Notes: generated by a model from the letters alone, not told the origin. A DNA stretch of 64,000 nucleotides from Pseudodesulfovibrio indicus (GCF_001563225.1 NZ_CP014206.1:2728001-2792000), one strand, 5' to 3'. Positions 1-8,557 are shown, numbered from the stretch's first letter. Numbers and translations: made by a program.

Positions 1-1
1 G

Positions 2-580
2 CAGGAAATCTTCCTGGCCGCCATGCAGGGCGTGCAGCGCATGGACGGCGAAAGCGGCCGCCAGGTATCCCCTGCCGTGCAGACGGCCGCCGCGCAGCAG
101 CTCTCCGAGGAGGACCAGGCGCGCAACGACCTGGAACGGTTCATGCGCGGCGACATCGAGTTCGAGCTGGAATACACCGAGGAGTACATGTACGGCTACG
201 TGCGCGGCCTGGACATCAAGACCTTCCAGCAGCTCAAGAACGGTTCGCTGAGCGTGGCCGGACACCTGGACCTGCACGGCATGACCTCGGACCAGGCCCG
301 CGACTCGCTGCTCTTCTTCATCCGCGAAAGCTATCTCCAGGGACACCGCTGCGTGCTGGTGGTCACCGGACGCGGCAAGAACTCGCCGGGCGGCCAGCCC
401 ATCCTGCGCACCGAGACCGAGACCTGGCTGACCAAGGAGCCGCTCCGGCGCGTGGTCCTGGCGTTCTGCACGGCCCAACCCAAGGACGGCGGCGCGGGCG
501 CGCTCTACGTCCTGCTGCGCCGCCAGAAGAAGACCGAGGGCAAGGTCCAGTGGGACAGGATGATGAACTGGGACGACTGA
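2..580 (+). CDS. Smr-domain protein, 5' end outside window
   Basis: The reading frame is open to the left edge of the window, so the true start is probably upstream; the first internal ATG is at 23. The C-terminal half is a Smr (small MutS-related) domain with the typical LDLHG motif and the TGRGK loop (GRGKNSPGG), followed by an Ala/Gly/Leu-rich end typical of the fold. Smr domains bind or nick nucleic acid; the substrate of stand-alone Smr proteins like this one is not settled. The N-terminal part is acidic and unremarkable. Followed 34 bases later by the DinB-like gene on the same strand. Confidence 0.85.
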   Translation, partial: QEIFLAAMQGVQRMDGESGRQVSPAVQTAAAQQLSEEDQARNDLERFMRGDIEFELEYTEEYMYGYVRGLDIKTFQQLKNGSLSVAGHLDLHGMTSDQARDSLLFFIRESYLQGHRCVLVVTGRGKNSPGGQPILRTETETWLTKEPLRRVVLAFCTAQPKDGGAGALYVLLRRQKKTEGKVQWDRMMNWDD

Positions 581-614
581 TTCACCCGAAAACCGCTCAA
601 CAGGTAAGACGCCC

Positions 615-1097
615 ATGAAGAACGACACCCTTTCGCCACACCAGGTGATCGACGCCCTCCTCGGCGTTGTCGGCGAATGCTTTGACGGCGCCCAGGACAA
701 GGGCGCGTTCCTCAACCCCGGTGAAGGCGGGCTGCTCGACCTGCTCGGAACCTTCTCCGCCCGCCAGGCGTCCACCCCGGCGGCCGGAACCTCCATGGCG
801 ACCCACGCCCTGCATCTGTCCTTCAGCCTGGACGTCTTCACCGACTGGATAGAAGGCGTCCGGGACAAGGAATACGACTGGAACGCCAGCTGGGAGAAAT
901 CCGCGGTCAGCGAAGGGGAATGGCGCGAACTGCTAGAGAGGATAGCCGCCCAGGCCGAAATCCTCAAACAGGCCATCGAGCGGCACGCGCCCAATGACCC
1001 GGAGAGCGCCTGGGGCGCGGCGGGAGCATTGGCCCACACGGCCTTCCACCTCGGAGCGCTCCAGGTGAAGGCCGACGTCCTGTCGGGTCGCGAATAG
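615..1097 (+). CDS. DinB-like four-helix protein
   Basis: A 160-residue soluble protein with no signal peptide or membrane segment. It shows the spaced helices and the late HxxxHLG-like motif (AHTAFHLGALQ) of DinB/YfiT-like metal-binding four-helix bundles, plus an aromatic patch (DWIEG, KEYDW, SW) that is usual in uncharacterised members. The activity is unknown; related proteins include thiol-dependent transferases. It lies 34 bases after the Smr gene, probably co-transcribed, and ends at a strong hairpin shared with the convergent cheW gene. Confidence 0.6.
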   Translation: MKNDTLSPHQVIDALLGVVGECFDGAQDKGAFLNPGEGGLLDLLGTFSARQASTPAAGTSMATHALHLSFSLDVFTDWIEGVRDKEYDWNASWEKSAVSEGEWRELLERIAAQAEILKQAIERHAPNDPESAWGAAGALAHTAFHLGALQVKADVLSGRE

Positions 1098-1100
1098 CAT

Positions 1101-1137
1101 GAAAAAACCCCCGCCCTTTCGGACGGGGGTTTTGTTT
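1101..1137. terminator. bidirectional rho-independent terminator
   Basis: A GC stem (CCCCCG paired with CGGGGG, flanked by A4/T4) has a T-rich tail on the plus strand and six A residues on its left side, which become T on the minus strand. It separates the DinB-like gene from the convergent cheW gene and can serve both. Confidence 0.85.
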
Positions 1138-1145
1138 CGGCTCGT

Positions 1146-1688
1146 CTAGGCCTGCGCGGGGGCAGCCTCTTCCGGGGCGGGGATGCGATCCGGCCCCCCG
1201 GCCAGCCCGGCCATATCCTTGGCCATGGCCAGCTCCTCGGCGGAGAAGATCTTGTTGATGTCGATGATGATGATGAACTGTTCGTTCTGACGGCCCATGC
1301 CCTTGATGTACTCGGCATTGATGGCCGCGCCCATCTTCGGTGCGGGCTCGATGGTGTCCGGGGTCATTTCGAACACCTCGCGCACGGAATCCACCAGGGC
1401 GCCCATGACCGTGAATTCGCCCTCGAACTCGATTTCCACGATGATGATGCAGGTGTCCACCGTGTCCTCGCCCTGGGACATGCCCAGCTTCAGGCGCATG
1501 TCCACCACGGGCACGGCATGGCCGCGCAGGTTGATGACTCCGCGCATGAATTTCGGCGTCCTCGGGATCTTGGTGATGGAGGTCAGTTCAAGCACCTCGC
1601 GGACCGTCCCGATGTCCAGGGCGAAGATTTCCTTGCCCAGCGTGAAGGTCAAAAATTGATTGATATCTTTCAGCGCTTCATCAACCAT
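1146..1688 (-). CDS. cheW: CheW chemotaxis coupling protein
   Basis: A single CheW domain couples chemoreceptors to the CheA kinase at the cytoplasmic face of receptor arrays. The domain has the conserved VINLRG motif with the following PVVDMR strand, and IPRTPKFMRG before it. The ATG at 1688 is chosen because it has a strong upstream AGGGGGT; an upstream in-frame start at 1727 lacks a ribosome site. The C-terminal tail after the domain is Ala/Pro/Glu-rich and probably disordered. A second CheW lies at 54751-55251, so the cell has at least two coupling proteins. Confidence 0.95.
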   Translation of the reverse strand: MVDEALKDINQFLTFTLGKEIFALDIGTVREVLELTSITKIPRTPKFMRGVINLRGHAVPVVDMRLKLGMSQGEDTVDTCIIIVEIEFEGEFTVMGALVDSVREVFEMTPDTIEPAPKMGAAINAEYIKGMGRQNEQFIIIIDINKIFSAEELAMAKDMAGLAGGPDRIPAPEEAAPAQA

Positions 1689-1922
1689 ACCAACCCCCTG
1701 GTTGTGTATTGTTAATATTTTCCACATCTTGGACGGACAATATCAACTCGCCAACGAAGGTCCGTCCCAAGGGTTGTCCAACAATCTGATTAACTTATTA
1801 ACCACAGAACCGAAATTATGCCATTATAAATCGGCCCAGTGGTGAAGAAACTGGAAACAGCCGGCCACCCTGCTCTAATCGTCAAAAAAAACACCAAGTT
1901 GACATTTTTTCTGAAAAAAGCG

Positions 1923-1951
1923 TTGACAACGAACCGGTGCGCGGATAGTTA
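1923..1951 (+). promoter_or_regulatory. sigma-70 promoter of tRNA-Pro
   Basis: A perfect TTGACA (1923-1928) is followed after 17 bases by TAGTTA (1946-1951), placing the start of transcription a few bases before the tRNA at 1964. A second TTGACA occurs about 22 bases further upstream and may be an alternative -35. Confidence 0.6.
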
Positions 1952-1963
1952 CTCACTTCGCGT

Positions 1964-2040
1964 CGGGATGTAGCGCAGTCTGGGAGCGCACTTGAATGGG
2001 GTTCAAGGGGTCGGAGGTTCAAATCCTCTCATCCCGACCA
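1964..2040 (+). tRNA. tRNA-Pro (anticodon GGG)
   Basis: The cloverleaf folds fully: 7-bp acceptor (CGGGATG/CATCCCG), TA at positions 8-9, D stem GCGC/GCGC, anticodon stem CTTGA/TCAAG with loop ATGGGGT giving anticodon GGG, T arm with TTCAAAT loop, discriminator A and encoded CCA. It reads CCC and CCU proline codons. Confidence 0.97.
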
Positions 2041-2106
2041 AACGATGAAGTACCCCGGCGGGCCGACCAAGAGTCGACCCGCCATTTCATCGAAAACAGC
2101 CGGAAC

Positions 2107-2182
<76 letters not shown>

Positions 2183-2190
2183 CATATCAA

Positions 2191-2227
2191 AGAAAATCGC
2201 CTCTCTCACGAGAGGCGATTTTCTTTT
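2191..2227. terminator. terminator after tRNA-Thr / chemoreceptor
   Basis: A perfect stem AAAATCGCCTCTC / GAGAGGCGATTTT with a 4-base loop, followed by CTTTTT on the plus strand. It ends the tRNA transcript and lies just beyond the stop of the convergent chemoreceptor gene. Confidence 0.9.
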
Positions 2228-2270
2228 TGCCGATACTGGCCTCATTCCGGCCTCTTTGGAACCCGTCTTT

Positions 2271-4184
2271 CTAATACCTGTCGAACATATCGTCCTCAGG
2301 CTCGGAGTCGGATGCGGGCAAGGCGGTCCGGACAGGATCGGCCCGCCCCTCTCCGCCAAGCTTGAAGAACGCCACCGTGCTCTTCAGAAGATTGGCCTGG
2401 CCGGAAAGTTCCGATGCCGTGGAGGACATCTCCTCCGAGGCTGCGGCGATCTGCTGAGTGACCTGGTCCAATTGGTGGATCGCGCTGTTGATTCCCTCGG
2501 CCCCGGCCTGCTGCTCGTTGTTGGCGACCGTGATATTGTGAATCAGCTCGGCCGTATGCTTGATGTCCGGAACCATCTTCTCCAGCATCGAACCGGCCTC
2601 TTCGGCCACCTTCACGCTCGAAATGGACAATTCGCTGATCTCGGCGGCTGCCATTCCCGACCGTTCGGCCAGCTTTCGCACCTCTGCCGCCACGACCGCG
2701 AACCCCTTCCCGTGTTCACCCGCACGCGCGGCTTCAATGGCCGCATTCAATGCCAGCAAATTCGTCTGACGGGCTATTTCCTCCACTACAGAGATTTTAT
2801 CCGCAATTACTTTCATCGCCGCTACGGTCTGGGCCACCGACTTTCCGCCGCTCGTGGCGTCCTCGGCGGAGCGAAGAGCTATCTGTTCAGTCTCTTTCGT
2901 ATTTTCTGCGTTGTGACTGATATTGGACAGCATCTCCTCCATGGAGGAAGCGACTTCCTCGACATTGGCCGCCTGCTCCGTGGCGCCCTGGGCGAGACTC
3001 TCGGCCGTGGAGGACAACTCCGAGGCTCCCGTGGCCACGCTGTCCACGGCTTGGCGCACTTCGCCGACAATTCCCCGAAGTTTGGAACCCATGTCCTGCA
3101 GATCATGCCCCAACTGTGCCACTTCGTCCTTGCCCTTGACCTCAATGGAACTCGTCAGGTCGCCCTGAGCCACCATGCGGGTAATTTCGCCGCTTCGAAC
3201 GATAGGTGTTGCCATGGAATTGGCGAGCTTCCAACCAACCAGCCCGAAAAGGACGGCTATCACAACGCCAATGATGACCGTATTCCGTATGGCTGCGGTC
3301 GAAGAGGCAACGATTTCGTCACGTTGGATAAGGGCTATGTACTTCCAGCCGGTCTCCTGGGACACATAGACGCTGCCGAGCATGTCCATGCCGTCCACAA
3401 CAAGCCCTTCCACCAATTTGTCCGTTGTTGAATTCAACTTGGCGTAGGCCTCGGAAAGCTCCCCCATCTTCTTGAACACCCGCTCCTTATCTCGCGGGTC
3501 GGCCAGGATTCTTCCGTCGTCCTGGACAATCATGATGTATCCCGTTTTCCCGATCTGGATGCTGGACGCAATCTCACTCAGTTTTCCGAGGGATATGTCC
3601 ACTGCGGCGACACCGATCAGTTGCCCCTGATCGTCCTTGATCTTGGTCACCATCCCGATGTTGGGAACCCCCTGCGTCGTGATGTACGCCTTCAGCAACG
3701 TCGTATCCGTTTTCGAAGCAGCTCCCTGCTCGTACCATGGCCGCTTCCTCGGATCGTACGAATTGCTGACCTCCTCATTGGGCGCGGCAGTGTACCCGCC
3801 ATCCTTCAACCCGGCATACACGTACGCGAATTCGGAGTGACTGCGCATGAGCTTGTCGAACGCCTCGAAAGCCTGTCTCTCCAACGCTCCCATGTTGTCC
3901 CGCAGGGCAAAATACTTGCCCTCCGGCAACGTGAAAAAGCGCGTCCAGTCGCCCAGTCCGTTTCTGACCGCCGGCATCGAAGCCACATATCTCGTTATGT
4001 CTGCGGGACTCTTGAGCAGTTGGCCCACGAAACCGTCAACCATCAGGAGCTGTCCCTGAGCGGATGCCTCGAATGATTCCAAAACGGTTCCACGTATTTG
4101 CATCGAAACCATACCGGAAATGACCGTCACCGAAATCACGACTGGAAGAATAATTGAAAGAATGAACTTGGCTCTGATTTTCAT
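2271..4184 (-). CDS. methyl-accepting chemotaxis protein with dCache sensor
   Basis: Transmembrane chemoreceptor of 637 residues. A first membrane helix (about 6-28) is followed by a periplasmic double-Cache-like sensor (about 35-290), a second membrane helix (about 298-318), a HAMP segment, and a methyl-accepting signalling domain whose hairpin tip contains [17 protein letters not shown]. Ligand class cannot be read from the sequence; dCache sensors often bind amino acids or other small organics. The ATG at 4184 is preceded by GGAGGGG at good spacing; an upstream GTG at 4196 is less likely. It is a single gene, convergent with the tRNA pair. Confidence 0.96.
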   Translation of the reverse strand: MKIRAKFILSIILPVVISVTVISGMVSMQIRGTVLESFEASAQGQLLMVDGFVGQLLKSPADITRYVASMPAVRNGLGDWTRFFTLPEGKYFALRDNMGALERQAFEAFDKLMRSHSEFAYVYAGLKDGGYTAAPNEEVSNSYDPRKRPWYEQGAASKTDTTLLKAYITTQGVPNIGMVTKIKDDQGQLIGVAAVDISLGKLSEIASSIQIGKTGYIMIVQDDGRILADPRDKERVFKKMGELSEAYAKLNSTTDKLVEGLVVDGMDMLGSVYVSQETGWKYIALIQRDEIVASSTAAIRNTVIIGVVIAVLFGLVGWKLANSMATPIVRSGEITRMVAQGDLTSSIEVKGKDEVAQLGHDLQDMGSKLRGIVGEVRQAVDSVATGASELSSTAESLAQGATEQAANVEEVASSMEEMLSNISHNAENTKETEQIALRSAEDATSGGKSVAQTVAAMKVIADKISVVEEIARQTNLLALNAAIEAARAGEHGKGFAVVAAEVRKLAERSGMAAAEISELSISSVKVAEEAGSMLEKMVPDIKHTAELIHNITVANNEQQAGAEGINSAIHQLDQVTQQIAAASEEMSSTASELSGQANLLKSTVAFFKLGGEGRADPVRTALPASDSEPEDDMFDRY

Positions 4185-4643
4185 GCTCCCCTCCACGTGG
4201 AAAGTTCATTATATAAGCATAGCCGAGCAACATACTGAAGACCGTTATAATATGGTTCGGCTACACAATGCGGACTTCTCGCATTCATGCCGTAACGCTG
4301 CGACTCGCCCCGATTATTGTGGGCGTTGCTCTTGGCTGCACCTTTTCGCATCCCGATCGGACGAAGAGATACCCAGGCGGTTTTTCGGGCTCATGACGCC
4401 GAGGCTCCCGCCGACTGTCCGACAATGCCTCGGAAGGCATGGTATGGAGTTGCCTTTCCGCCCGCTTCGCCCTATTCCAAAAGCACCATCGAACTTTCAA
4501 CGGAACTCAGAAGATTCCATGCCACGCAAGGGGGTATGGCCCCGACATCCCAGCCGCTCCCGATCGACATCCCGAAGCGGAGGCGATGCCGTCAAATGCC
4601 CGGTCAGCTTTGACCAGGCAGAGTTCACAAGGGGATTAGCACA
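4185..4643. other. 459-base gene-poor stretch
   Basis: The stretch between the chemoreceptor start and the methyltransferase start must hold the promoters of both. A TATAAT hexamer is present on the plus strand near 4248 but without a convincing -35. A short plus-strand frame from 4268 begins with a lipoprotein-like leader (hydrophobic run ending VALGC) and stops at about 4396; another frame, 4317-4613, overlaps it. Neither has a clear ribosome site, so no gene is called. Confidence 0.4.
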
Positions 4644-5391
4644 ATGGACATTCCGCGGATATTCACCATATCAGAAAGCGCCCACCGCATTCACAACCCT
4701 TTCACCGAAGACAAATTCGCCACTCTCGCGCGCAGCGTTGCGTCTGAAGCCGGGTACCCGGATACTCGATCTGGGCAGCGGTTCGGGAGAAATGCTGTGC
4801 ACCTGGGCCCGCGACCACGGCGTGATCGGCACCGGCGTCGACATGAGCCCGCTGTTCACCAGGCAGGCCGAACAGCGCGCCAAGGAACTCGGCGTGGCCG
4901 ATCAGGTCGGATTCATCCACGGCGATGCCGCCGGATTCGTCTCCGACGAAAAGGTCGACGTTGCAGCCTGTGTGGGCGCCACCTGGATCGGCGGGGGCGT
5001 CCCCGGCACCATCGAACTGCTGGCGCAAAGCCTGCGCCCGGGAGGGATTATCCTCGTCGGAGAGCCCTATTGGCGACAGCTTCCGCCTTCGGACAAGGTG
5101 GCCAGGGGATGCCTTGCCAACGGTGTCTCCGACTATCTCATGCTGCCCGATTTCCTCGCGTCCTTCGGCAGCCTCGGCTACGACGTCGTGGAGATGGTCC
5201 TGGCCGACCAGGATGGCTGGGACAGATACGAAGCCGCCAAATGGCTCACCATGCGCCGATGGCTTGAGGCCAATCCCGACGACGAGTTCGCGGCGGAAGT
5301 CCGGGCCAAGCTGGACACGGAACCCGAGCGCTACGCCGCGTACACGCGTGAATACATGGGCTGGGGGGTGTTCGCGCTGATGTCCCGTTAG
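4644..5391 (+). pseudogene. SAM-dependent methyltransferase, frameshifted
   Basis: Class I methyltransferase with the SAM-binding motif LDLGSGSGEM, an acidic motif GTGVD, and post-motifs HGDAAG and RPGGIILVGEPYW. The N-terminus (MDIPRIFTISESAHRIHNPF) starts at the ATG at 4644 behind AAGGGGA, but the methyltransferase core from ALRLKPGT onward is in the next frame. The switch falls in the GCGCGC run at about 4728-4735; removing one base there joins the two halves into one continuous protein of about 248 residues. The product's substrate is unknown. It may be a broken gene or a one-base consensus error. Confidence 0.75.
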
Positions 5392-5413
5392 GGCATTCGC
5401 GCATTCGACGGCA

Positions 5414-6259
5414 CTAACCGGTGCCGTCGTAGATGGTGCCGGTCTGGCGGGCGATCAGGTCGGCCAGGAGCTGCTCAAGGGAATAGTCGGGGTCCGACGG
5501 CTTGCGGATCTGGGCGGCCTGATCCAGGAGTTGCGACTGGCTCTCCAGATTGAGCTGCTGCGACTGAAGCGAGTCTTCCTTGCCCTCGTAGACGTTCATG
5601 ATGGAGGACATCTCGCTCTGCAGGCTCTGCACATAGCCGAGCTGCGTGGCCCGGGTGGCGTCCGCGCCCAGCGCGGTGCCGTCGAGATCGGTCCAGTTCA
5701 CGCCGCTGGACGGGGTGTCCACCGAATGGAAGGTGATGTTGAACCCGCCGTCCTTGCTCGACTGGATGAAGACGTTGCCGTTGGCGTCGATCTGGTCCGT
5801 GCCCCACTGGCCGGAATCGAGCACCGCGATGCCGTTGAAATCCGCGCCGGATATGGCCCCGGTGATCTTGTCCCGCAGCGCGTCGTAGTCGGCCTGGACC
5901 ACGGAGCTCGTGCCGTCCAGCTCGCCGGAATTGATCTGGTCGATCATGTTCTCCATGTCGTTCAGCGCATCGACGATGGTGGCCATCTCGGTCCTCGCCA
6001 CGCCCATCATGGAGGCGGCCTCGCCCACGTTTTTCGCGGCCTGGCGCACGGCGGCGGCGTCGCCTCGCAGGGTGCCGCTGATGGCCTCCTCAAAGGGATT
6101 GGTGAAGGTGGCCGCGCGCACCGGGCCGCCCAGGACCAGGCTGCGCAGGTCCGTGCCCACGGAAGAAGACGCGAACAGCCGGTTGGTCAGCATGTCCTGC
6201 TGCAACAGCTGCATCGAGTAATCGTAGATGAAACTCTTCTCTATGTCCGTAAGCGCCAT
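5414..6259 (-). CDS. flagellin-like protein under sigma-28 control
   Basis: Protein of 281 residues without a signal peptide. The mid-region has helices and the GADFNGIAVLD segment that resembles the N-terminal domain of flagellins (FNGxxLLD), and the C-terminal part is a Gln/Ser/Leu-rich helix, as in filament or hook-filament proteins. It lacks the standard flagellin N-terminus (the INxNxxSLNAQ type). The upstream region has a full sigma-28 promoter, which independently supports a flagellar role. It may be a minor filament or filament-associated protein. The family assignment is moderate; the promoter is strong evidence. Confidence 0.6.
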   Translation of the reverse strand: MALTDIEKSFIYDYSMQLLQQDMLTNRLFASSSVGTDLRSLVLGGPVRAATFTNPFEEAISGTLRGDAAAVRQAAKNVGEAASMMGVARTEMATIVDALNDMENMIDQINSGELDGTSSVVQADYDALRDKITGAISGADFNGIAVLDSGQWGTDQIDANGNVFIQSSKDGGFNITFHSVDTPSSGVNWTDLDGTALGADATRATQLGYVQSLQSEMSSIMNVYEGKEDSLQSQQLNLESQSQLLDQAAQIRKPSDPDYSLEQLLADLIARQTGTIYDGTG

Positions 6260-6294
6260 GACCTCTCCCGTTCAAACGGAGTTTGCCACATGCG

Positions 6295-6321
6295 TTATCG
6301 GCAGCCGCTCCTGAATCTTTA
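6295..6321 (-). promoter_or_regulatory. sigma-28 (FliA) promoter
   Basis: On the minus strand TAAA (6321-6318) is followed by exactly 15 bases and then GCCGATAA (6302-6295), a perfect match to the flagellar sigma-28 consensus. It lies 35 bases upstream of the flagellin-like gene and points toward it. Confidence 0.88.
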
Positions 6322-6335
6322 GGGGGAATGAATGC

Positions 6336-6381
6336 CTCCGGCCTCCCCTTCAAAGCTTTTTATCGCTCGCTTCGCTCGGGT
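6336..6381 (+). repeat. partial copy of G-rich palindromic repeat
   Basis: The stretch has GCCTCCGGC, then CTCCCCTTC, AAAGCTTT and TATCGCTCGCTTCGC, in the same order as the repeat ending the window (63858-63985), but the long central hairpin is missing. It looks like an internally deleted copy. Confidence 0.55.
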
Positions 6382-6690
6382 CCGTGCTGATTAAAGTGAC
6401 CGTGCATTAGTGATCTTGAAACGAATCGTAAAGCTACACATCCTTCTACACCCCCCAAACCTCGCGCAGCGACACAAAAAGTTTGGGGCTGACATAGATC
6501 TCTCTCCGTATTAGGGGAAACCATGAGGATAAAGAGATCACGTTTGTCTGGGCGTATTTCAGGCCGCCTCATTGAGCATTTTGTTGCTGGCACACCAGCT
6601 CGGACAGCCTGTGAATTGGTCGGGGTAAACCGCAACACTGCTATCAGTTTTTATCATAGATTACGGAATATTATAGCAGAGCAAATGCCC

Positions 6691-7629
6691 TCAATGGATA
6701 TGTTTTCCGGTGAGGTTGAAGTAGATGAGAGCTATTTTGGAGGCTATAGACGTGGTATTCGCGGACGGGGTGCTGCGGGTAAAGTGGCAGGGTAATCCCC
6801 CCATTTCTAGGGGGCCTGAAAAGTAGAGCCTATGCTGCCTCGCCCAGCCTTGCCCTTGGGGGTACCCCCCAAGGGCAGAGTGCGGCCGTTCGTTGTTGTA
6901 GGTCCAAAGCCACCTTGTGGCAAATTCCTGGACCTCATCTATGGTTTCAAACAGGTACTGGCTGAGCCAGTCATATCTCACGGTTCGGTTGTACCGTTCA
7001 ACGTACGCATTCTGCTGCGGCTTCCCGGGCTGGATGTACTCAAGCCGGATTCCCTTTCGCTTGGCCCAGCCCTGGAGTCGGTGGCTGACGTATTCAGGGC
7101 CGTTGTCGCAACGAATCACTTCCGGGGTACCACGCCACTCCATTATCTGCTCCAACGAGCGGATAACCCGCTCCGAGGGCAACGAAAAATCGGCCTCAAT
7201 GGTCAGCCCTTCACGGTTGAAATCGTCAATCACGTTGAACAGGCGATAATTGCGGCCATTTCGTAACTGGTGGTGCATGAAATCCATGGACCAGACCTGG
7301 TTGATAGCTTCCGGTTGCGCAAGCGGCTCCGGCTTTTCGCGCACGATACGTCGCTTGGGCTTGATCCGCATGTTAAGCTCCAGCTCGCAATAAATCCGGT
7401 AAACGCGTTTATGATTCCAGCCAAAGCCTTTGACATTGCGTAGGTATAAAAAGCACAGCCCGAAACCCCAGTTACGCTGATTATGCGTCAAACGCAGTAG
7501 CCAATCGGCAACACGTTCATTCTCAGCCGAAAGCTTCGGCTCGTAGCGATAGCACGTCTGACTGATGCTGAACGCCTCACACGCCTGACGGATGTTCAGA
7601 GCGCTGTGCTGCACGGCTTTCTTGGCCAT
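6691..7629 (-). CDS. IS3-family transposase OrfB, C-terminus frameshifted
   Basis: Catalytic rve-type integrase with an HTH_21 region and DDE residues in [16 protein letters not shown] and [12 protein letters not shown], ending with the usual [11 protein letters not shown]. At that point the minus strand has six G residues; with seven, the frame would read [11 protein letters not shown] and stop at 6830 inside the element. As it stands the frame runs past the IS end into the IS1595 DNA and adds an unrelated tail to 6691. The independent start ATG at 7629 is a guess; the active product is normally made by frameshift from OrfA. Confidence 0.85.
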   Translation of the reverse strand: MAKKAVQHSALNIRQACEAFSISQTCYRYEPKLSAENERVADWLLRLTHNQRNWGFGLCFLYLRNVKGFGWNHKRVYRIYCELELNMRIKPKRRIVREKPEPLAQPEAINQVWSMDFMHHQLRNGRNYRLFNVIDDFNREGLTIEADFSLPSERVIRSLEQIMEWRGTPEVIRCDNGPEYVSHRLQGWAKRKGIRLEYIQPGKPQQNAYVERYNRTVRYDWLSQYLFETIDEVQEFATRWLWTYNNERPHSALGGYPQGQGWARQHRLYFSGPLEMGGLPCHFTRSTPSANTTSIASKIALIYFNLTGKHIH

Positions 7630-7986
7630 CTCGCGGCGGCGAGACGGCCTTACCAGTTTTTTGCTAGCGCCTCGGCAACGACTTCGGCCTTCATCTTTTC
7701 CTCGGCATACATGCGCTTGAGAAGTTGATTCTCTTTCTCCAGCTCCTTCATGCGAGCCATGAGCGAGGCGTCCATGCCGCCGTACTTGGAGCGCCATTTG
7801 TAAAACGTGGCGCTGCTCATGCCGTGCTCGCGGCAAAGCTGAGCCACGGGAATGCCACTCTCGGCCTGCTTCAAAATGTTTAAAATCTGCGCGTCGCTGT
7901 AACGTGATTTCTTCATGTAGAATCTCCTTCGATCTGGTTAATGGAAAATTCTACTTTCCAGAACAACTAGTTTTCGGGGGATTACC
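6791..7986 (-). mobile_element. IS3-family insertion sequence nested in IS1595
   Basis: The 1196-bp element has inverted ends starting GGTAATCCCCC with further matches (CTAG, CTG, AAAGTAGA) over about 37 bases. It is flanked by the direct repeat GCAG (6787-6790 and 7987-7990), a 4-bp target duplication. It carries OrfA and OrfB in the usual overlapping arrangement on the minus strand. The 4-bp duplication and OrfA type suggest an IS407-like group; that subgroup call is tentative. Confidence 0.92.
7650..7916 (-). CDS. IS3-family transposase OrfA
   Basis: An 88-residue protein with the helix-turn-helix ([22 protein letters not shown], then [14 protein letters not shown]) that binds the IS ends, followed by a leucine-zipper-like coiled coil ([17 protein letters not shown]). 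Its last codons contain the slippery run A AAA AAC (7662-7656) just before the TAA stop; a -1 slip there continues into OrfB to give the OrfAB transposase. OrfA alone acts as a regulator of transposition in this family. Confidence 0.93.
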   Translation of the reverse strand: MKKSRYSDAQILNILKQAESGIPVAQLCREHGMSSATFYKWRSKYGGMDASLMARMKELEKENQLLKRMYAEEKMKAEVVAEALAKNW

Positions 7987-8399
7987 GCAGTATTTGGCAT
8001 TCTTAAACGTAACGGAAGGGTTTATGCGCAGATTCTACCCGACACTAAATCGAAGACCTTAAAGGAGATCATCGACTCCCAGGTACATCCCGATAGTGTT
8101 GTGTACACGGATGGGTTGTCGTCCTACAATGTCCTCGATGTGTCTGAATTTAAACACTATCGAATCAATCACCTTAAGAAGTATGTCGATGGCCACAACC
8201 ACATCAACGGGATTGAGAATTTTTGGAACCAAGCCAAGCGCCATTTGAGGAAATACAATGGCATTCCTCGAAAGCATTTTTGGCTGTATTTGAAAGAGTG
8301 CGAATTCAGGTTCAATTACGGCTCTCCAAAAGAGCAGTTATCTACCCTGAAGGAATGGATAAAGAGGCATAACGCGACATAGTTATCTATGTCAGCCCC

Positions 8400-8496
8400 A
8401 AAAGTTTTGGAAGAGAGGGGGATGGGGGTCCGGGGGAAGGGGGAGAGGAACCTTTCTCAAAAGGTTCCTCTCCCCCTTCCCCCGGCCGCCGGAGGC
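8400..8496 (-). repeat. G-rich palindromic repeat, copy interrupted by IS1595
   Basis: The core is a perfect 24-bp inverted repeat (8432-8455 with 8460-8483) with loop CTCA, starting GGGGGAAGGGGGAGAGG. One side continues GATGGGGGTCC and AAAAGTTTTGG, the other GCCGCCGGAGGC. The same modules in the same order, on the other strand, end the window. The remainder of the left side (CTCGCGCAGCGACAC) lies at 6460-6474, beyond the IS1595 element. Confidence 0.85.
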
Positions 8497-8501
8497 ATCA
8501 A

Positions 8502-8532
8502 AAAACAAAAGGCCGGCTTGCGCCGGCCTTGA
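8502..8532 (-). terminator. terminator of ilvBN
   Basis: Stem AAGGCCGGC / GCCGGCCTT with loop and, on the minus strand, the tail TTTTGTTTTTT. It is 26 bases beyond the ilvN stop. Confidence 0.9.
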
Positions 8533-8557
8533 GGAGGAAGGGTGCCCGTTGCCGGGC

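Larger units (their letters stand above)
6523..8382 (+). pseudogene. IS1595-family transposase, split by IS3 insertion
   Basis: The first part (6523-6790) carries the N-terminal helices and the EVDESYFGG motif; the second (7991-8382) carries VYTDGLSSYN, HINGIENFWNQAKRHL and the CEFRFNY end. Joining 6790 to 7991 gives an unbroken frame (GKVAVFGILKRNG across the join) of about 219 residues, the length of a complete ISXO2-type DDE transposase. The start at 6523 has AGGGGA upstream. The gene was intact until the IS3 element landed in it, so this copy can no longer make transposase. Confidence 0.93.
6485..8399 (+). mobile_element. IS1595-family insertion sequence, interrupted
   Basis: The ends are inverted copies of GGGGCTGACATAGAT, and the element is flanked by an exact 8-bp direct repeat AAAAGTTT (6477-6484 and 8400-8407), the target duplication length of the IS1595 family. 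Without the nested IS3 element and its extra 4 bases the original element is about 715 bp, matching the short IS1016-like members. Its bases are visibly more AT-rich than the surrounding chromosome. The flanks rejoin into a copy of the G-rich palindromic repeat. Confidence 0.93.

Noticed and set aside
4120..4643. Extension of methyltransferase frame upstream
   Set aside because: The in-frame extension overlaps the chemoreceptor start and does not resemble methyltransferase N-termini; the real N-terminus is in another frame from 4644.
5406..5429. 9-bp hairpin at the end of the flagellin-like gene
   Set aside because: CGACGGCAC/GTGCCGTCG is a good stem but has no T tail on either strand, so it is not called a terminator.
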